From: Lichenostomus cassidix
Lineage: Eukaryota > Chordata > Aves > Passeriformes > Meliphagidae
Reading direction: 5' to 3'
NCBI GenBank assembly: GCA_008360975.2
Contig: CM039182.1
Location: 43,598,491-43,662,490 of the forward strand
DNA length: 64,000 nt
Part shown: piece by piece, positions 14,189 through 26,347 of the stretch
Numbering within the stretch: position 1 is the stretch's first letter
Layout of the letters: every line of letters begins with the position of its first letter
Notes under the pieces: generated by a model
The model's database searches: none
Told to the model about the DNA's origin: nothing
What the model saw: only the letters and a program-made list of their open reading frames with translations
Translations under genes and position numbers: made by a program

Positions 14189-14260
14189 CCTGATGGTGCT
14201 CTTCATCTGACTCTACAAGCTAAGCAACCTTGAAGTTCCTGTATTAGGAGGTGACCATGG
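14189..14260 (+). repeat. Possible 5S rRNA-derived relic (pseudogene or SINE head)
   Basis: An exact AAGCTAAGCA (14216-14225) is preceded by CCTGATGG and TCTGA at spacings like those in vertebrate 5S rRNA before its internal box A, and followed by GGAGGTGACC where 5S has GGATGGGAGACC. Substitutions and small gaps lie between these blocks, so it is at best an old copy. Some amniote SINEs (AmnSINE1) carry a 5S-derived head, so a SINE is an alternative. I compared it with 5S from memory only; chance similarity is not excluded. Confidence 0.28.
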
Positions 14261-15875
14261 TAATCTAGCATCTGTGATGCCTGAAATGTCCCTGTTGTTG
14301 CCAGTGCCTGGATATACAGAGAGCTTTTAATCTGGCATGGCATGTCATCCCAAGGAGAACACTGTGCCTGAATCTTCAAAGATGATCTTGTCTCATTGGC
14401 TTCCAGTTGTGTTTACTGGCAGCCTGCAGCATGTTGCCATGCAGCTGGTGTGCAAGCTGAGGAGAACATAAACAACACAGTTGGGAGACAACACATGCTG
14501 TTTCCAAAAAAAATGAAGGAAAAAAGTCTGAAATGCAGCAGCACATTTTTATGAGAATTCCATATGGAAACGAGCACAATAGGGAACCAATCTCGCATAC
14601 TATTGTTTTTTTTGGAAAACCTTCCCTCTTCCCAGATACTTTCTTTTCAGCGAACTTCCACTGTAATTCCTTACCATTGGCTAACGTTTTTGGCTCCCTA
14701 CAGACATGGGTCTAGCCTGCAGCTGGCCTTTTTGGATGCTGCCATCCTGTAGGAAAGCAGTGCCAGGACCACCTTATCTTTGCTTTGCCATTACTAAGAG
14801 GCAGCTCTAGTAGACCAATAGCTCTAAGGCAGCAGCATCCATCAGCTCAGAGCTGTGGCCAGGACAGCCCAGCCATGCTCTGCATACACAGCAAGGAATG
14901 TTGGACCACAGGCTGCTGGTTCTGAGATCAGTGGCAAAGTATGCTCCTGTAGGCAATGTCCTTCCTAGGCTGTTAAGCTGGCAAGACAGCTTAACCTCCT
15001 GGATCCCCTGCTCTTCCACCTAGCAGTGGCTTTTTTGCACAATATCCAGGTCTTACAGTGCATGTTTTGTTTCCTGGGTGTCACAACAGTAGCTCATGAG
15101 AGCTAGGTCTTACTCCAGCAGATACAACCTGCTGACGCTGAAAGCACTGCCTGTTTCCTTCCACTACTTGCACCCAAACTACTCAATCTGCTTCACTCTC
15201 CTGCTTCCCTCTGTCTGTAAGGACTGCAGATGAGGAGCATGCCAGGAAAATAGACAGAGGTCATATATGGATTTCATCTATCCAGAGAGACTGGCATGTC
15301 AGAAAAGAAGAGGAGGTCAAAGGCAAACTTTTTCCCCTCCAGTGTTCTTCAAAATCTTTGACTTCAGAGATGGCTTTTCTCATCACTGCTTGCCCTTTTC
15401 TTTGCTATGTCAGTATCTTTTGCTACCCTTGACCAAGTGTTTCTTACAGTCATCTTAAGCTGTGCTTTGTGCAGGCAGGTTATTGTCAATGCTCTGTGTC
15501 CAGATCGAAAAAATACCAGCAGAGGGTCAGGCTGCAGTGAATTCCACAGCTTTCCTGCTGAAACAGGCTTTGGCTCTACTTTTGTAAAACCAGATGTCAA
15601 GGATCTAACATGTGAAAAGGCCAGTTGTTGTTATAAAGTAATTTAGTAAATAAAATAAATTGGTATCACATCCCCAGCTGGAATTACTGCAGTCCTAAAT
15701 GCTTAGGACCCAGGACTAAAGTCATTAGTCAGGCTCCAAGAAATCCTGAAATTGGCTTAAATAATATGAGATTATAAAGTGCTCTTGGGGTTCTTGTAGT
15801 TGTTTTTCAATATTGAAGCATTAAGGGCTCACATGGGTTAGAAATATATTTTTATTAAAAAGTGAAGCAGGGATT

Positions 15876-16135
15876 TGTCGCTGTTGAGCCGTTAGCAGAG
15901 AAAAAGATCCGAGTTCTCAGTGTGACAAGAAAGAAGAAATTTATTATTTTGATTTCAATATATATAGACTTTTCAGAGGTCGCCCAGATTGGTCAGTCAG
16001 AAACCTCCCCCTAGGCCTGATTGACCAGGCCTGAACTGTCCAAATCTCGAGACACTGTTTCAAAATATCCAAACTTTATCTTTGTTTATAAAACACAGAA
16101 GAATGTTCTCACGGGGAAGACCTGTGCTAGCCACA
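15876..16135 (-). mobile_element. LTR-like relic of an endogenous retrovirus
   Basis: Read on the minus strand the block has an LTR layout: a promoter-like TATATATA about 15956-15965, then AATAAA close to 15940, then a CT-rich segment ending in ...AACAGCGACA at 15876. The start is not fixed; TGTG at either 16097 or 16135 (minus-strand reading) could be the 5' end. I found no matching target duplication and no primer-binding site or internal genes beside it, so it is a solo or truncated LTR. Antisense to TMEM108. The family was not identified. Confidence 0.5.
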
Positions 16136-18274
16136 GTGATTTTCACTGAGGCTGCTTCCATGTTTGAAGAAAGTCACAAAATGTGGCAGAACTCACTGAA
16201 ACAGTCTCCTCAGTTTTTGGTCTGGGAAGGACAGCAGCATCAGCTTTCAGTGGGTAAGCTCTTGGTTCCCCTAATGCCAAGGCAGCTGCTCCAGATTTAC
16301 ACTTGAGTTTATGAGGCCAGAGTCAAGTAGACTTCAGCTGACAAAAAATGGTAAAATACATTTATAATTAGTCTTTTCTTTGTTTGCCTTCTAATTCCCT
16401 CACATATCTCTTAATTTTCTATGTCAGGCAGCAAAGCACAGGACAAACATGTGGACTATTGTATAGTGAACATGACCTTCATATACTCAGGGTTATGTTT
16501 TTTGCAGTAAAGAATGGTTATTTCTGGCCAACTCCGTTTATAAGCTGGCGTGAAGATCCCATATAAAAATGAGGATTTTCTTTTGAGATATTAATATATC
16601 TTCAAGAAAGATATAATCTTTTAATTGATGCAATCTCTTAGTAGCAGCACTGAGGTACATTTTGGTAAGAGCAGTCTGAGAATTTAAAAATTCTGTGTCT
16701 TCTTTATTGATACAAACTAAACTCACAGCACTTTTAATTAAATTGTCAATGTAGTGACAGTGACATTGAGAAGGTAGCTGCACAGTCATTCCTTTTTAAT
16801 GATGTCTCTTCTTGGTAATTAGGGTAATTCCAGATTTATGAGGATTAAAAGAGCCATATACCTTAAATTCAGTCTTGGAGGTTCTTGTAAGAGACTGCAA
16901 GTATTGTGTCAGTGTGGTAAAACCAGAGGCAAGTTAATGACAGGTAGATGATTCTCCCTTTCTGAAAACATGTCATTTGTCTTCTGGAACATTTTTACAT
17001 CTATTGTATGTGTGGCTGGAGAGAGAGCATAGGCTGTCTGCAGACACAGGTTACGCTGGCATGGAGGAATGATGGAGGAGTGTTTCTGAAGCAAAAAAGG
17101 GATGCTGTTTACAGTGTTGAGTCTCCTACAGGGCAATCTTACCTGCTTTTTAAATGGGAGTTATGGGGTAATGTCATGTGCTTCTGCCTGTAGCCCCACC
17201 AGGGATAGCTTGGTGCCACAGTTCCCCAAGTGCCAAGCTGTGTGCTCTCCACCTGCACCAGCAGGACTTCCATTAATAGCCAGTGCTTCTTCCTGAAACA
17301 GCAGTGTGTAAATAAAGCTGGGCTGAGAAATGAGGTCTCTGGGCAGGGTGCAAGGGACTGGCCGGTGCTGCAGCTCTGTCTTCCATGGACTGGGGCACCA
17401 CACACTTCACCCAAGCCCTGACATCTCCTGACCATAACTCTGGTTTGAATAACAGCCTTTTCATGTATCAGAACTAAGAGACAAGGTATTCCTGGTATTC
17501 CTGTGTAGCGATCATTCCTGTTCCTCAAATGCCTTCTCTCCAGCACGGGAGGATAGATCACCATGCACTCTCTGCAGCATATACTCAATGACTACATAAG
17601 CACTGCCTGCCTTTCACATGTCCAAATCTTGACATCTGTTTTTACAAAAGCAGACCAAGTCACACCTTAGCTATCTGGATGGTGACACATTCACATGCTG
17701 AAATACTCAGCTGAGGTAAAATTGCCACTGATCCCAAGGCAACTCTTATTTGGGGGATTGAAGGTTTAATTCCTTAACAAAATAAACACCTGCCACAGTG
17801 GGTGGCAGCCAGGAGAGCCAGTGCCAGGAAGCCCTGGGTTTCAGGCAATGGTGGCACAGCTGTTCCCAGCCACACTGGGGCTGAGGCTGAGTCCAGGGTA
17901 TCTGGAGCTGAGCAGGAGCATAGGCATTTTCCCCTTTCCCTGAGCTGGGGCATGTTTTACCCACTGGGCCAGTTGGCTTATGGGTGCAGACATCCTTTCA
18001 ATGAAAATCTTGTTCACTCAAAAATGCCTCGTGATTCTAAAGGAAAATGCATAAATGCAAATACAAACAGCAAGCAGAAAGTAGTAATTAATGTCCAGTG
18101 CACATGTGCAGCATCGCTGATAATGTTGCCTGGTAACAGAGGAAGGGATGGCAGAGCCTCACCAGGAGCCAGTGGCAGCCTGTGAGTTCTTTTCAAGTCT
18201 GGGTTTTGCCCAGGGGAGAGAGAGAGCCCCACTGACAGCTCTCTCTCCTCCTTATTGACCCCCATTTACAGATG

Positions 18275-18346
18275 TACATGCATGCATACATGCATACTTA
18301 CATTTCTTTTGGGGCTGCAAAATGCCATCCTAAATAAATAAATACA
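18275..18346. repeat. Simple-sequence patch (ATGC/ACATGC and AAAT units)
   Basis: ACATGCATGC-type units run from about 18275 to 18298, and a short TAAA/AAAT tetranucleotide run lies at about 18332-18346. Both are ordinary microsatellite-like sequence. Confidence 0.6.
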
Positions 18347-19239
18347 TGCACTCTCTCTTTTCATCTCATACCAGACACTTGTGTTTTGCTGTGAGGTGCC
18401 TACAAAGGGCTTTGAATAGCAGCATGTTCCAGTGGGGGAAATTTTTGCATCCTGTTCCTTTGATCATGATAGCATGGTGAGAAGGAAGCAGACTGTCTTC
18501 ATTTCTGTAACTAGGTAGGGTGCCCAACTTGACGAGGAAAAACAGTTCTTACCCTACCAATTTGCTTTTTATGACCTAAAGAGCATTAGAACAATTTATG
18601 CATTTGTAAGTGCATTAGAAAGAAGCTTGAAAAGAAAATTGGCAAATTCCTCAGGAATCAGCATTCTTTTTCAGTCCTTAACATACTCTGTTCTATGAAA
18701 TGATAATCTGTTTTCCTTAGGGATTTTTAATGTGTTTTCCACAGTTACAAGGCTAGTGTCCTTTTGTGTTTCTGCTGCAGTACATGAGACTGTTAACTAA
18801 AATTTATAAACTGTGAATAAGCAAAAATTTTTATTGTTGCAGCAGCTACCAAAGCCACAAAAAGACACTCCTGAATTTACACTCCAGCAGGCTGAGGCAA
18901 AGATTTTTAATTCATCCACTGTTAGTCTCACCCTAACTCAAAGCCCAGGATGGAGTCCACCCAAAACAACATGCATAGTCAAGTAAAATGTTCTCTCACA
19001 AACAAAATTTTCATCTCGTAAGGATGGAACTAATTGTATTAGGTGTTTCAATGCTGATGTGAGTCAGGCAGATTATAAACAGTTCTCACCAACTCTCCCA
19101 GAAGTCAGAATAGTCTTTATCTGCAGCTGAGAGGTATCCCAAAAGCATGTGCATTTTCTTTTCTTTCTAAACTACCTTGTGAATCCAAATAAATTCCCTC
19201 CTGCCTGAGGTGTGGCAGAAATTGCTGGTGGCCAGCACG

Positions 19240-20110
19240 AGCTTCTGAGAGCCATCTACATTGTTATTAACTGAGTTTTGTAATTCATTCAAGAAACGGT
19301 TTGTTGCTCTCAGTAATTTGTAAATGTTTTATTAAATGTTGATGGCATTGACTGGAAATGAAATAAAAGGTTTTTTATTTTCTAAAAAGCCTGTAAGTAA
19401 TTACCAGTTCATGCCTAGGAAACCATTCAACTGCTGTACAGCCTCAGACCTTTTTTAGCATCTACCTCTAGCTATTTTTTTAGAGTGAAGGAGATTAGAA
19501 TTAAGAAAACCTATTAAACAATTGAATGCCAGCTTTTACAATAACTGTAATCTAATAAAAGATTAATGCATCACAGCAGATCTATGCATGTTGCCAGTGG
19601 AAGGTTTTTGACTGAACTGTTAGAGGTGTCACTTTCATCACAGGCTAATGACTAGATAAATAAAACAACCTAACAATAAAAGAGTTTCAGAAGGCTTTTT
19701 TATGGTAATAAAAATTAATTGCCTACAATCAAAAGTGAAAATATGAGTACACAAGGGAGATCCATTATTTGAAGGGAATCATAAAAATTGTTAGGCGAAT
19801 TAAAAAGTTACACAATCTTAGTATGTGATAAACAGCAGAGTTACCAGCTTTGTTTTGAAATTATAACTACACCGATTGAGGGCAATAAAGAGTAAAAATG
19901 TCATATTTTAAAGGCACTTTCCATTTATAGACTGCATTATTCAGGGACTAAGTGCTGAATCCATCAAAAACCATTTCATGTTTAAAATCGTGATTCGAAC
20001 ATCTCTGCAGGAATGATATGCAGCCACAGTTCTAATTACTTGCAGTACATGGGATAGATAGATTTTCTGTTCACTTGGGATTGCCACAGCAGCAATGAAC
20101 TGGGTGTTTC
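19240..20110. promoter_or_regulatory. Candidate conserved non-coding element
   Basis: This is the strongest enhancer-like block by eye: about 0.9 kb of unique AT-rich sequence with repeated TAAT, ATTAA and ATTA cores (for example 19268, 19285, 19331, 19399, 19550-19568, 19646, 19716), no repeats and no long open frame. Homeodomain and POU sites of this density are common in enhancers of neurodevelopmental loci. Conservation is inferred, not shown. Confidence 0.3.
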
Positions 20111-22129
20111 TGAGCAAGAGACTTAGTGAAATATTACTTAGCACATTGAGTAGCCACGAGATTGGAGGGAAGGTTAGACACCCTGAAAGGTGTTTTTCTG
20201 CAACTCTGAAGCCATGAAATTGAACAGCAGCCAATCCCTTTAAAAGACCGCTCAGTAATGAGCTGTAAAAAGCAGGGTAGTTCAGTGAGATGCTGCTTTA
20301 TAAACAGTAGGAGAGAGATTTTGGCAAGCAGACAAACTCTTTCTAGCATCTTGATGAAGCAAGCAACATTTTCCTGCTGCGATGCTGCCCATTAGCATCA
20401 ATCCTGACCACAGCGCTTTAGGTCTTCCAAAGGAGTATTTTACACTAATGACATTAACAAATATAAATTCTGATAGCACCTTTTAGCCTTAATGTGTGGG
20501 GTTTGTTATTGCTAAACTCAACAGTAATCACAATAACCACATATCTGAAGTAAAGTTAGGACACAGAAATACTGTACACATCCACAACCTGGGGTCATGT
20601 TGATCATCTGATCTGAGTGGGAGTTTCAAGCCACGGCAGTTGAGTTGCTGTTTAATAATGCAAAATACAGCTTCATGGCTCCCTACACTGAGGTAGAGAA
20701 CATGGCCAGCAAAGGCTGTTTATTTTCCTTTTCTCTATTAGCTGTTACCCAACTGTATTGTTTTTTTCCCAAAGATCTGCTATTTGTGCTGCCACACAAA
20801 GCACATGGCAATGTCGATAGCTGTGAGGAAATGATTCGCTGGAGGTTGTTGTGAATGGTGTCCTCTCTCATGCTCAATGCAGAGCACAGCCTGGTTTGGT
20901 AGGGTTCCTCCCTGACCACCTGCTCACTTTGAATGTTTTCTGATGACAGTCTAGCAGAATAAATGCCAACCATCAAAACTCCTCTTTAATGCCATAGTAT
21001 GAAGCCAGTTGAGCCCAGCAGCCATGGGGGAGTGACAGAGAAAAACAGGTAAGCACAGCAGGATGGACTTGGGTACCATCTGGATTCAGGAGTTCTTCAT
21101 TACCTGGGTTTTCTCATTTTCTCCAAATTACTTCTGCTAGAGAAGGGTTACCCCCTGGAAATGAGCTCACTTTTTGTAAGGTACTAGAATACATATTAAC
21201 ATACTAAACTTTACGTGTTCACATTTGGTGGTCTCTGCCTAAGAACTCACAGTTCAAATGGATGTGGGAGAAAACTTATTGAAAAGTTCATTTTTCTCTC
21301 ACATAAACTCTGATACATTTCTAATTTTGGCCAATTTTTTAGACCTGTGATCTTTGGACCAAATTTTTTCATCGCTGTACCTCAATACATTAGTTCCTAG
21401 GAGCTGAATTTGGTTCAGAAAAGGCGTTAGTCAGCAAATAAAAAAGTAGGATTTTTTTCTTGTGAGTTATTTCATTTTAGACATTGAGAAGTGAGTAACC
21501 TTCATAATGTCAAATTTAGAAGCACATAGGCCCTGTTTGCCTTCATTTTACCCACGGTTGATCCAGCATATTTTGATATTTTGTTTTGATAATCCTTTAA
21601 AAGTCTGGCTAGTTTCATCAGTCTTTTTGAGCCTACTGAGCACACCTAGTTGTTCTGGAAAGCACCAAAATCAGATCCTTAGGGTGTTTTTGTCTCTCAG
21701 AAGCTAAAAGTTCTCACAAACACAAAGGTTTATCTACTGGTGGAAAAGATGTGGTTTCATCTTAGTGGAATACTGGAGACAGTGTTTTGGCTAATCCAGT
21801 TCTTCCTAGAGGCTGTCATCTGCAGCACCACTGGAATATAAACCTGATGGTGACCTTCTGTGCAGCTATGAATTTCTTACCTTGCCCCTGCACTCTCAAG
21901 TGCCTATGCCTTTATGGCGTACTGGGGAGAAAATCGCTCATAAGGATCTTGGGTATCCAAGTCTTTGTGTTCACTTGTGTGTCAAAGCTGTTGGAACTGG
22001 AAGGATTCTCACTTGCCATATGTATCCATGTTGGGTATACCTCCACCATCTATAGCACAATAATAAGAACAAGATGCGGGCCTAGAAACTGACAAAAATG
22101 CAAACCTCAAAGCTGCCAAATTAAGTAAA

Positions 22130-22405
22130 TTTGTCAGAGAAGCAGTGAAAGCATCTGCAGGCTGCATCTCATGAATTTCATAAGGAAGAGAATTCCACCA
22201 AATTGGGGCCAAGCATATTCCAGATGGCACAGATGGTTTAGCAAGTGACAGATTGGAAACAGAACCCAAATTATGAGCATGTACATAAACAGAAATCAAA
22301 ATTTCTCCAATAGGTAGGAGTCAAAGTCTGAAGGGTCTTCAGAGACAATAATAGCATGTTAATTTTAAGCCTTAAGCAGTAGCCAAGCTGAATGCCTGAA
22401 TAAGG
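22130..22405. repeat. Possible ancient amniote interspersed repeat fragment
   Basis: Phrases such as GAGAATTCCACCAAATTGGGG (22180s-22200s) and the run from TCTCCAATAGGTAGGAG to AGCAGTAGCCAAGCTG (about 22302-22390) resemble, in order and spacing, a widespread old repeat I remember from reptile and turtle genomes. I cannot name the family, and divergence is high. Confidence 0.3.
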
Positions 22406-25400
22406 ATGGAGGATGACAAGTTGTGAGAAGAGCGCGCAACTTTTCAGCAGCTGCCAAGTTTAGAGTAGATTCTCAACAAAACAAAGAGGCAGAAAATGGC
22501 CCCCCAAAATGCAGCTATAGTTCAACCTGTAAACTGCAGAAAAACAAGTCAAAATTTCGTTAACAGGCTCATTGCAAAACCAGTCTGAAAGCTGGATGGA
22601 AAAAATGACATTGTTATGTCTTTTTTAATCAAAATCCAATTTGAACTGGCTTTTATGAGAGCCAGTTTATACAGGGGTGAAAATGTGCAAATCATAAAAT
22701 CAGTAAGTACCTGTGACCATGGGAAGAAAATGTGTGAAAACAATGGGAGCAATGAAAGAAATATCAGAAGTAAGAATATTTCAATATCAATAAGGGAGGG
22801 AAGGAAATCACAGCAAAGCTAATCCTCAAAACAGCATGTGGGGAAAAGTGAGAGGAATCTTAGCTCTGACTTAAACAAAGACTGATTATTTTATTCTCCA
22901 GTAATACAAGCAGCCATATGTACTATCTTAAAACTCAAGACAGCAAAATATTTTAATAAATTGAATAATGATTACATTTTAGGGACAGTATAAGAACTTT
23001 TGAGTGTGAAAATGCCAATTATAAGTTTGTGTGCATGTGTATGTACTTATATGCACATATACATGTTTATACACATAGACATGTAGTATGCATGTGTAAA
23101 ATTTTACAGCTGCAAGTGTCTCCTATTCCCTTTAAACCAATGGTAATAAGGCTTCCAAACAGCCACCCCCTTTTTGACAATGCTGTCCTTCACTACCGAT
23201 GTTAAACACAGGCTATGGTCCTTATCCATGTGTGAGAGTTGGTTTTGTGGCCAGTGAAGGACTTCCGTAGAGTCAGAGAGATGGGGAACATGCTGTGGAG
23301 TTGACATGCTCTCTCTTCATACTACCTGGATTTCTCATGGCATTATGGACAACAAATACTTTCCTGGTAAAAGGTAAAGATAATAAAAGCAGTGATTTGT
23401 TTTTTCAGGCATGGTTAGCTCTTCCATGTGGTACTTTTGCAGAGGGGCTGTGGACATTCTTTTCCTGCTCTTTTTTAAGGAGTTGAATATGTTCCACCTC
23501 CTATAGCCACATGAAGAAGCTTCAGAGTCTCAGTAGCTCCACTGTGTCCCACCATACATTCCCCTTCAGTTTTCAGGGTTGCAGAGGGCCATTTAATCTG
23601 ATAGGTCTTGTTTATGCTTTTATCTGACCAAGTACACTAAATGCATATACCTGGGAGCTGGGTCAAGGTCTAGATTTATTTTGATGTGGATCAGAGAAAC
23701 TGTCTTAAGCAGGACTTGCTCCATGGTACTTTGTTGTAAGACTGTTTCATAGCTCTTCTGTCACCCACTGTCAGAAAACCTTTCCTTCAAAGAGAGTAGG
23801 CACAGCCTATGAACAGACCATAAAGTGTCTGAGAAAATTAAGTGGGGGAAAAAACATGTATTTATGTTGAGCAGTTTTGCCTGCTGGCCAGGTGGGTCAC
23901 CTCTTTTTTTCATGTTTTAATCTGGTCTATCTGCAATATCATCTCTGTACTGCTTCCCTGGTTTCTTTATTTTCCTGTCAGTCTCTGCCCTACTCCTTGC
24001 CCCACTGCCTTTCTGAATTTCTTTGATATTCAGATTGACTCAAATATGCTCTCAGATCAAGCAGTGGAAAAAAAACCAGTAATTTAAGTCACATTATAAA
24101 TCCCAGATACACGCTGGAGGTTTCTCTCCATATCTGCCTCCCTCCCCTCCCAACATCACCAGAATGCTTTCAGGGTCTGATACTGCCTGCCTTCTCTCTT
24201 TTTCCCAAATAAGTGAGAAAAATCCCCTGTGGGTGGAGAATGCAGAGACCCTAAAGCCTCTGGTCTCTGATGTGCAGCACGTGCTGGTTGCGCGGGAAGG
24301 AGGGGAGGCAGCACTGCCGGGGGAAACGCGTGCTGTGTTCCTTGGGTAAAGGAGCAAGCCTGTGGCTTAATGAATCAGCAGATTTCATCTGAAGAGGGGC
24401 TTGCACAATGTCCCTAATTGGATTTCTCTGAAGAACTGCAGGTCCTAGATGATCGCCTGGAAGGTGAAGATGGTGACGAACATGGACAGTCAATGTTTGG
24501 TGTTGCTTAAAGGAAAGGCAAGTTGCTGGGTTGGAAGCAGTGTCAGTGCCAGCCTCGTGTGGCTGCTGGGATGTGATGGGGCCCACATCAGTGATGGCAT
24601 CTCAGGCAGAGCAGGAGACCCTACTAAAAATAGGAAAAAACTGCCAGCCTTCCTACAACAGCACAACCTGCTGTGTGACAATTTATCTGACCCCAAAGGG
24701 ATGCCAGCATCCCTGGGGGACATCTGCATTCCCACCATGCTCCCTCATCACTCACCCTCACTGAAGCTGTGCCATCCATCTTTGGGCTCACCCTGCTGAC
24801 TCCACTGTCTCCATGGGTGTGTGATGTGGATGCTGGCACTGGCAGGTGATCCCTTGGGAGCACCTAGTCATGAAGTAGGAGTCTGCATTAGGGCTGTGCC
24901 AGGGAGCAAACAACTGACAGCTAATTAAACATGGCTTTAGGCTGTAGTCACTACACCTTTGAGAAGATGATTAAAGGAAAAATGCATTGGCATGTTCTCT
25001 GTTAGGAAAAAGGTGTTTAAAGTCTCCATGGTTGTCCCACCATATGTGAAGGGTGAGATCTCCTTTCAACAGAGGCTTGAGAAAATATGTGATGGGCTCT
25101 CACTAAGCAAGGAGAGGCAGATACCAAGAAATTTTCTTGATGACTGGGGATTCCCCTGCAATTCCTTGAAAGTCTATATTTTGCATCTGCTGGAGTTGCT
25201 GTTGACTTCAAAGGAAGCAAAGAGACAAATTGGGTTTCTGTGTGGATGAGACGGTGTATTCACTGGTGACAGCTTTGTCAGAAACCAAATGGAGTCTTCA
25301 CTCTAGGAGTAGATTATCTGACCTGTCTATTTTTTTTCCTTATTCCCTCTATTATGATTGTTAATTTTTCTAAGTAATTTTGTTCTTTCCCTTTTGCAGT

Positions 25401-25557
25401 TCCACTTCAAATGCTTGATCCTGTCTAGTACTTTCTCTGTGACCTCATAGTCTGTTGCCATGGAAATTCAGCTTGGTAACTTCAGTGATGGATTGGGCAG
25501 AAGACGAAAGATAGACTGGATAGGAAATTATTACCAAATTCCATAAAATTAAACTCC

Positions 25558-25910
25558 TGAACACCAATGTGGCATTAAGAAGCAGACATTCTTTATTTGG
25601 TGCCAGATATGCAAGGGGATATTTCCACCAAAATATTGGCCATGCTGAGCACAGAAAAGGCTCAGTTTATATACTATAGTTTACATAAATATTCATTGAT
25701 TTCCCAGAAGAAATATACATATGATAATAATTTCCTCAAAGTTATCAGCATATTTCCTCCCTCATCAGCTCATGTGTGTTCTCTTGTCCCAGGACACTCT
25801 CTGGTGGGCTTTGGTGGCCACCAACCCTAAAGTTGTAGTTCACTGCCTGATAAACTCGATATTAGCTCCCAAATATGGAGCTGAGGTGGCACCACTAGTC
25901 TAGTTTCTTA
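25558..25910 (-). mobile_element. LTR-like relic of an endogenous retrovirus
   Basis: Minus-strand reading shows an LTR-like order: a TATA-like stretch (TATAGTATATAAACTG, about 25667-25682), then AATAAA at about 25592-25597, then a short U5-like end finishing ...GGTGTTCA at 25558. Internal genes are absent. The upstream boundary near 25910 is approximate and no target duplication was found, so this is a partial or old solo LTR. It lies antisense to TMEM108, like the other two LTR relics here. The family was not identified. Confidence 0.42.
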
Positions 25911-26325
25911 TTTTGGACACCCTTGATCAGCAAAGTGTATTCTCCCATTCCTCTCCTTGGTTAATGTTTAACATGATCCTCCTCATTTTGCAGTTTCATA
26001 GGCTAATGGTTTTGCAAAATAGACGTGTTTTCCCTACCAGCTGAGCAACAGTTCTTCATCTGGCAACAAAATGAACCTTCATTTGCTAAAAGGGCAAGAC
26101 TGGTTGTGGCTCTGCTGCTACCAAGTCTGAGGAAGCCACTGAAAGCAAAGTCCTGACTCTGGATTTGCCACACAGTGCCTGGGATTAGGCTCTGGCCCAG
26201 CTTTATGTGTGACTGCACCAGGAATAGGTATACCTGGCAGTCCAGTGCTGGAGGAGGATGTTCAGTCTGTGCCTTTGTCCACCATGCGTGGGTCACATCT
26301 CAGTAGCTTGCAGAGAGGTGCCGGA

Positions 26326-26347
26326 ATTTCATCAGCATTTCATCAGC
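26326..26347. repeat. 11-bp perfect tandem duplication
   Basis: ATTTCATCAGC occurs twice head to tail (26326-26336, 26337-26347). Confidence 0.85.

Larger units (their letters stand above)
6626..15875. other. Non-coding intronic stretch
   Basis: No coding exon is recognisable. The stretch contains AT-rich blocks at about 7480-8110 and 12420-13260 that look like conserved non-coding sequence, a 16-bp tandem duplication at 8480-8511, a possible 5S-derived relic at 14189-14260, and otherwise unremarkable sequence. The open frame at 6493-7152 starts inside the LTR and has no domain. Confidence 0.5.
16136..25557. other. Non-coding intronic stretch
   Basis: No exon or RNA gene is recognised. It contains the simple repeats near 18275-18346, an AT-rich candidate regulatory block at 19240-20110, a possible ancient interspersed repeat at 22130-22405, and a small CpG-containing patch near 24280-24335 too short to call an island. 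Open frames on both strands (for example 17139-17588 minus) show no domain or family similarity. Confidence 0.5.

Noticed and set aside
17139..17588. 149-codon minus-strand open frame
   Set aside because: No recognisable family or motif and no splice signals; overlapped by several other short frames.
18148..18187. ATG-started short frame ending at a GTGAGT donor in phase 1, another possible TMEM108 first exon
   Set aside because: The phase fit is expected by chance for one donor in three, and there is no hydrophobic lead. Listed because it shows how easily such matches arise and tempers the 44-kb candidates.
24280..24335. Small CpG-containing patch
   Set aside because: Only about 50 bp with a handful of CpGs; too short for a CpG island.
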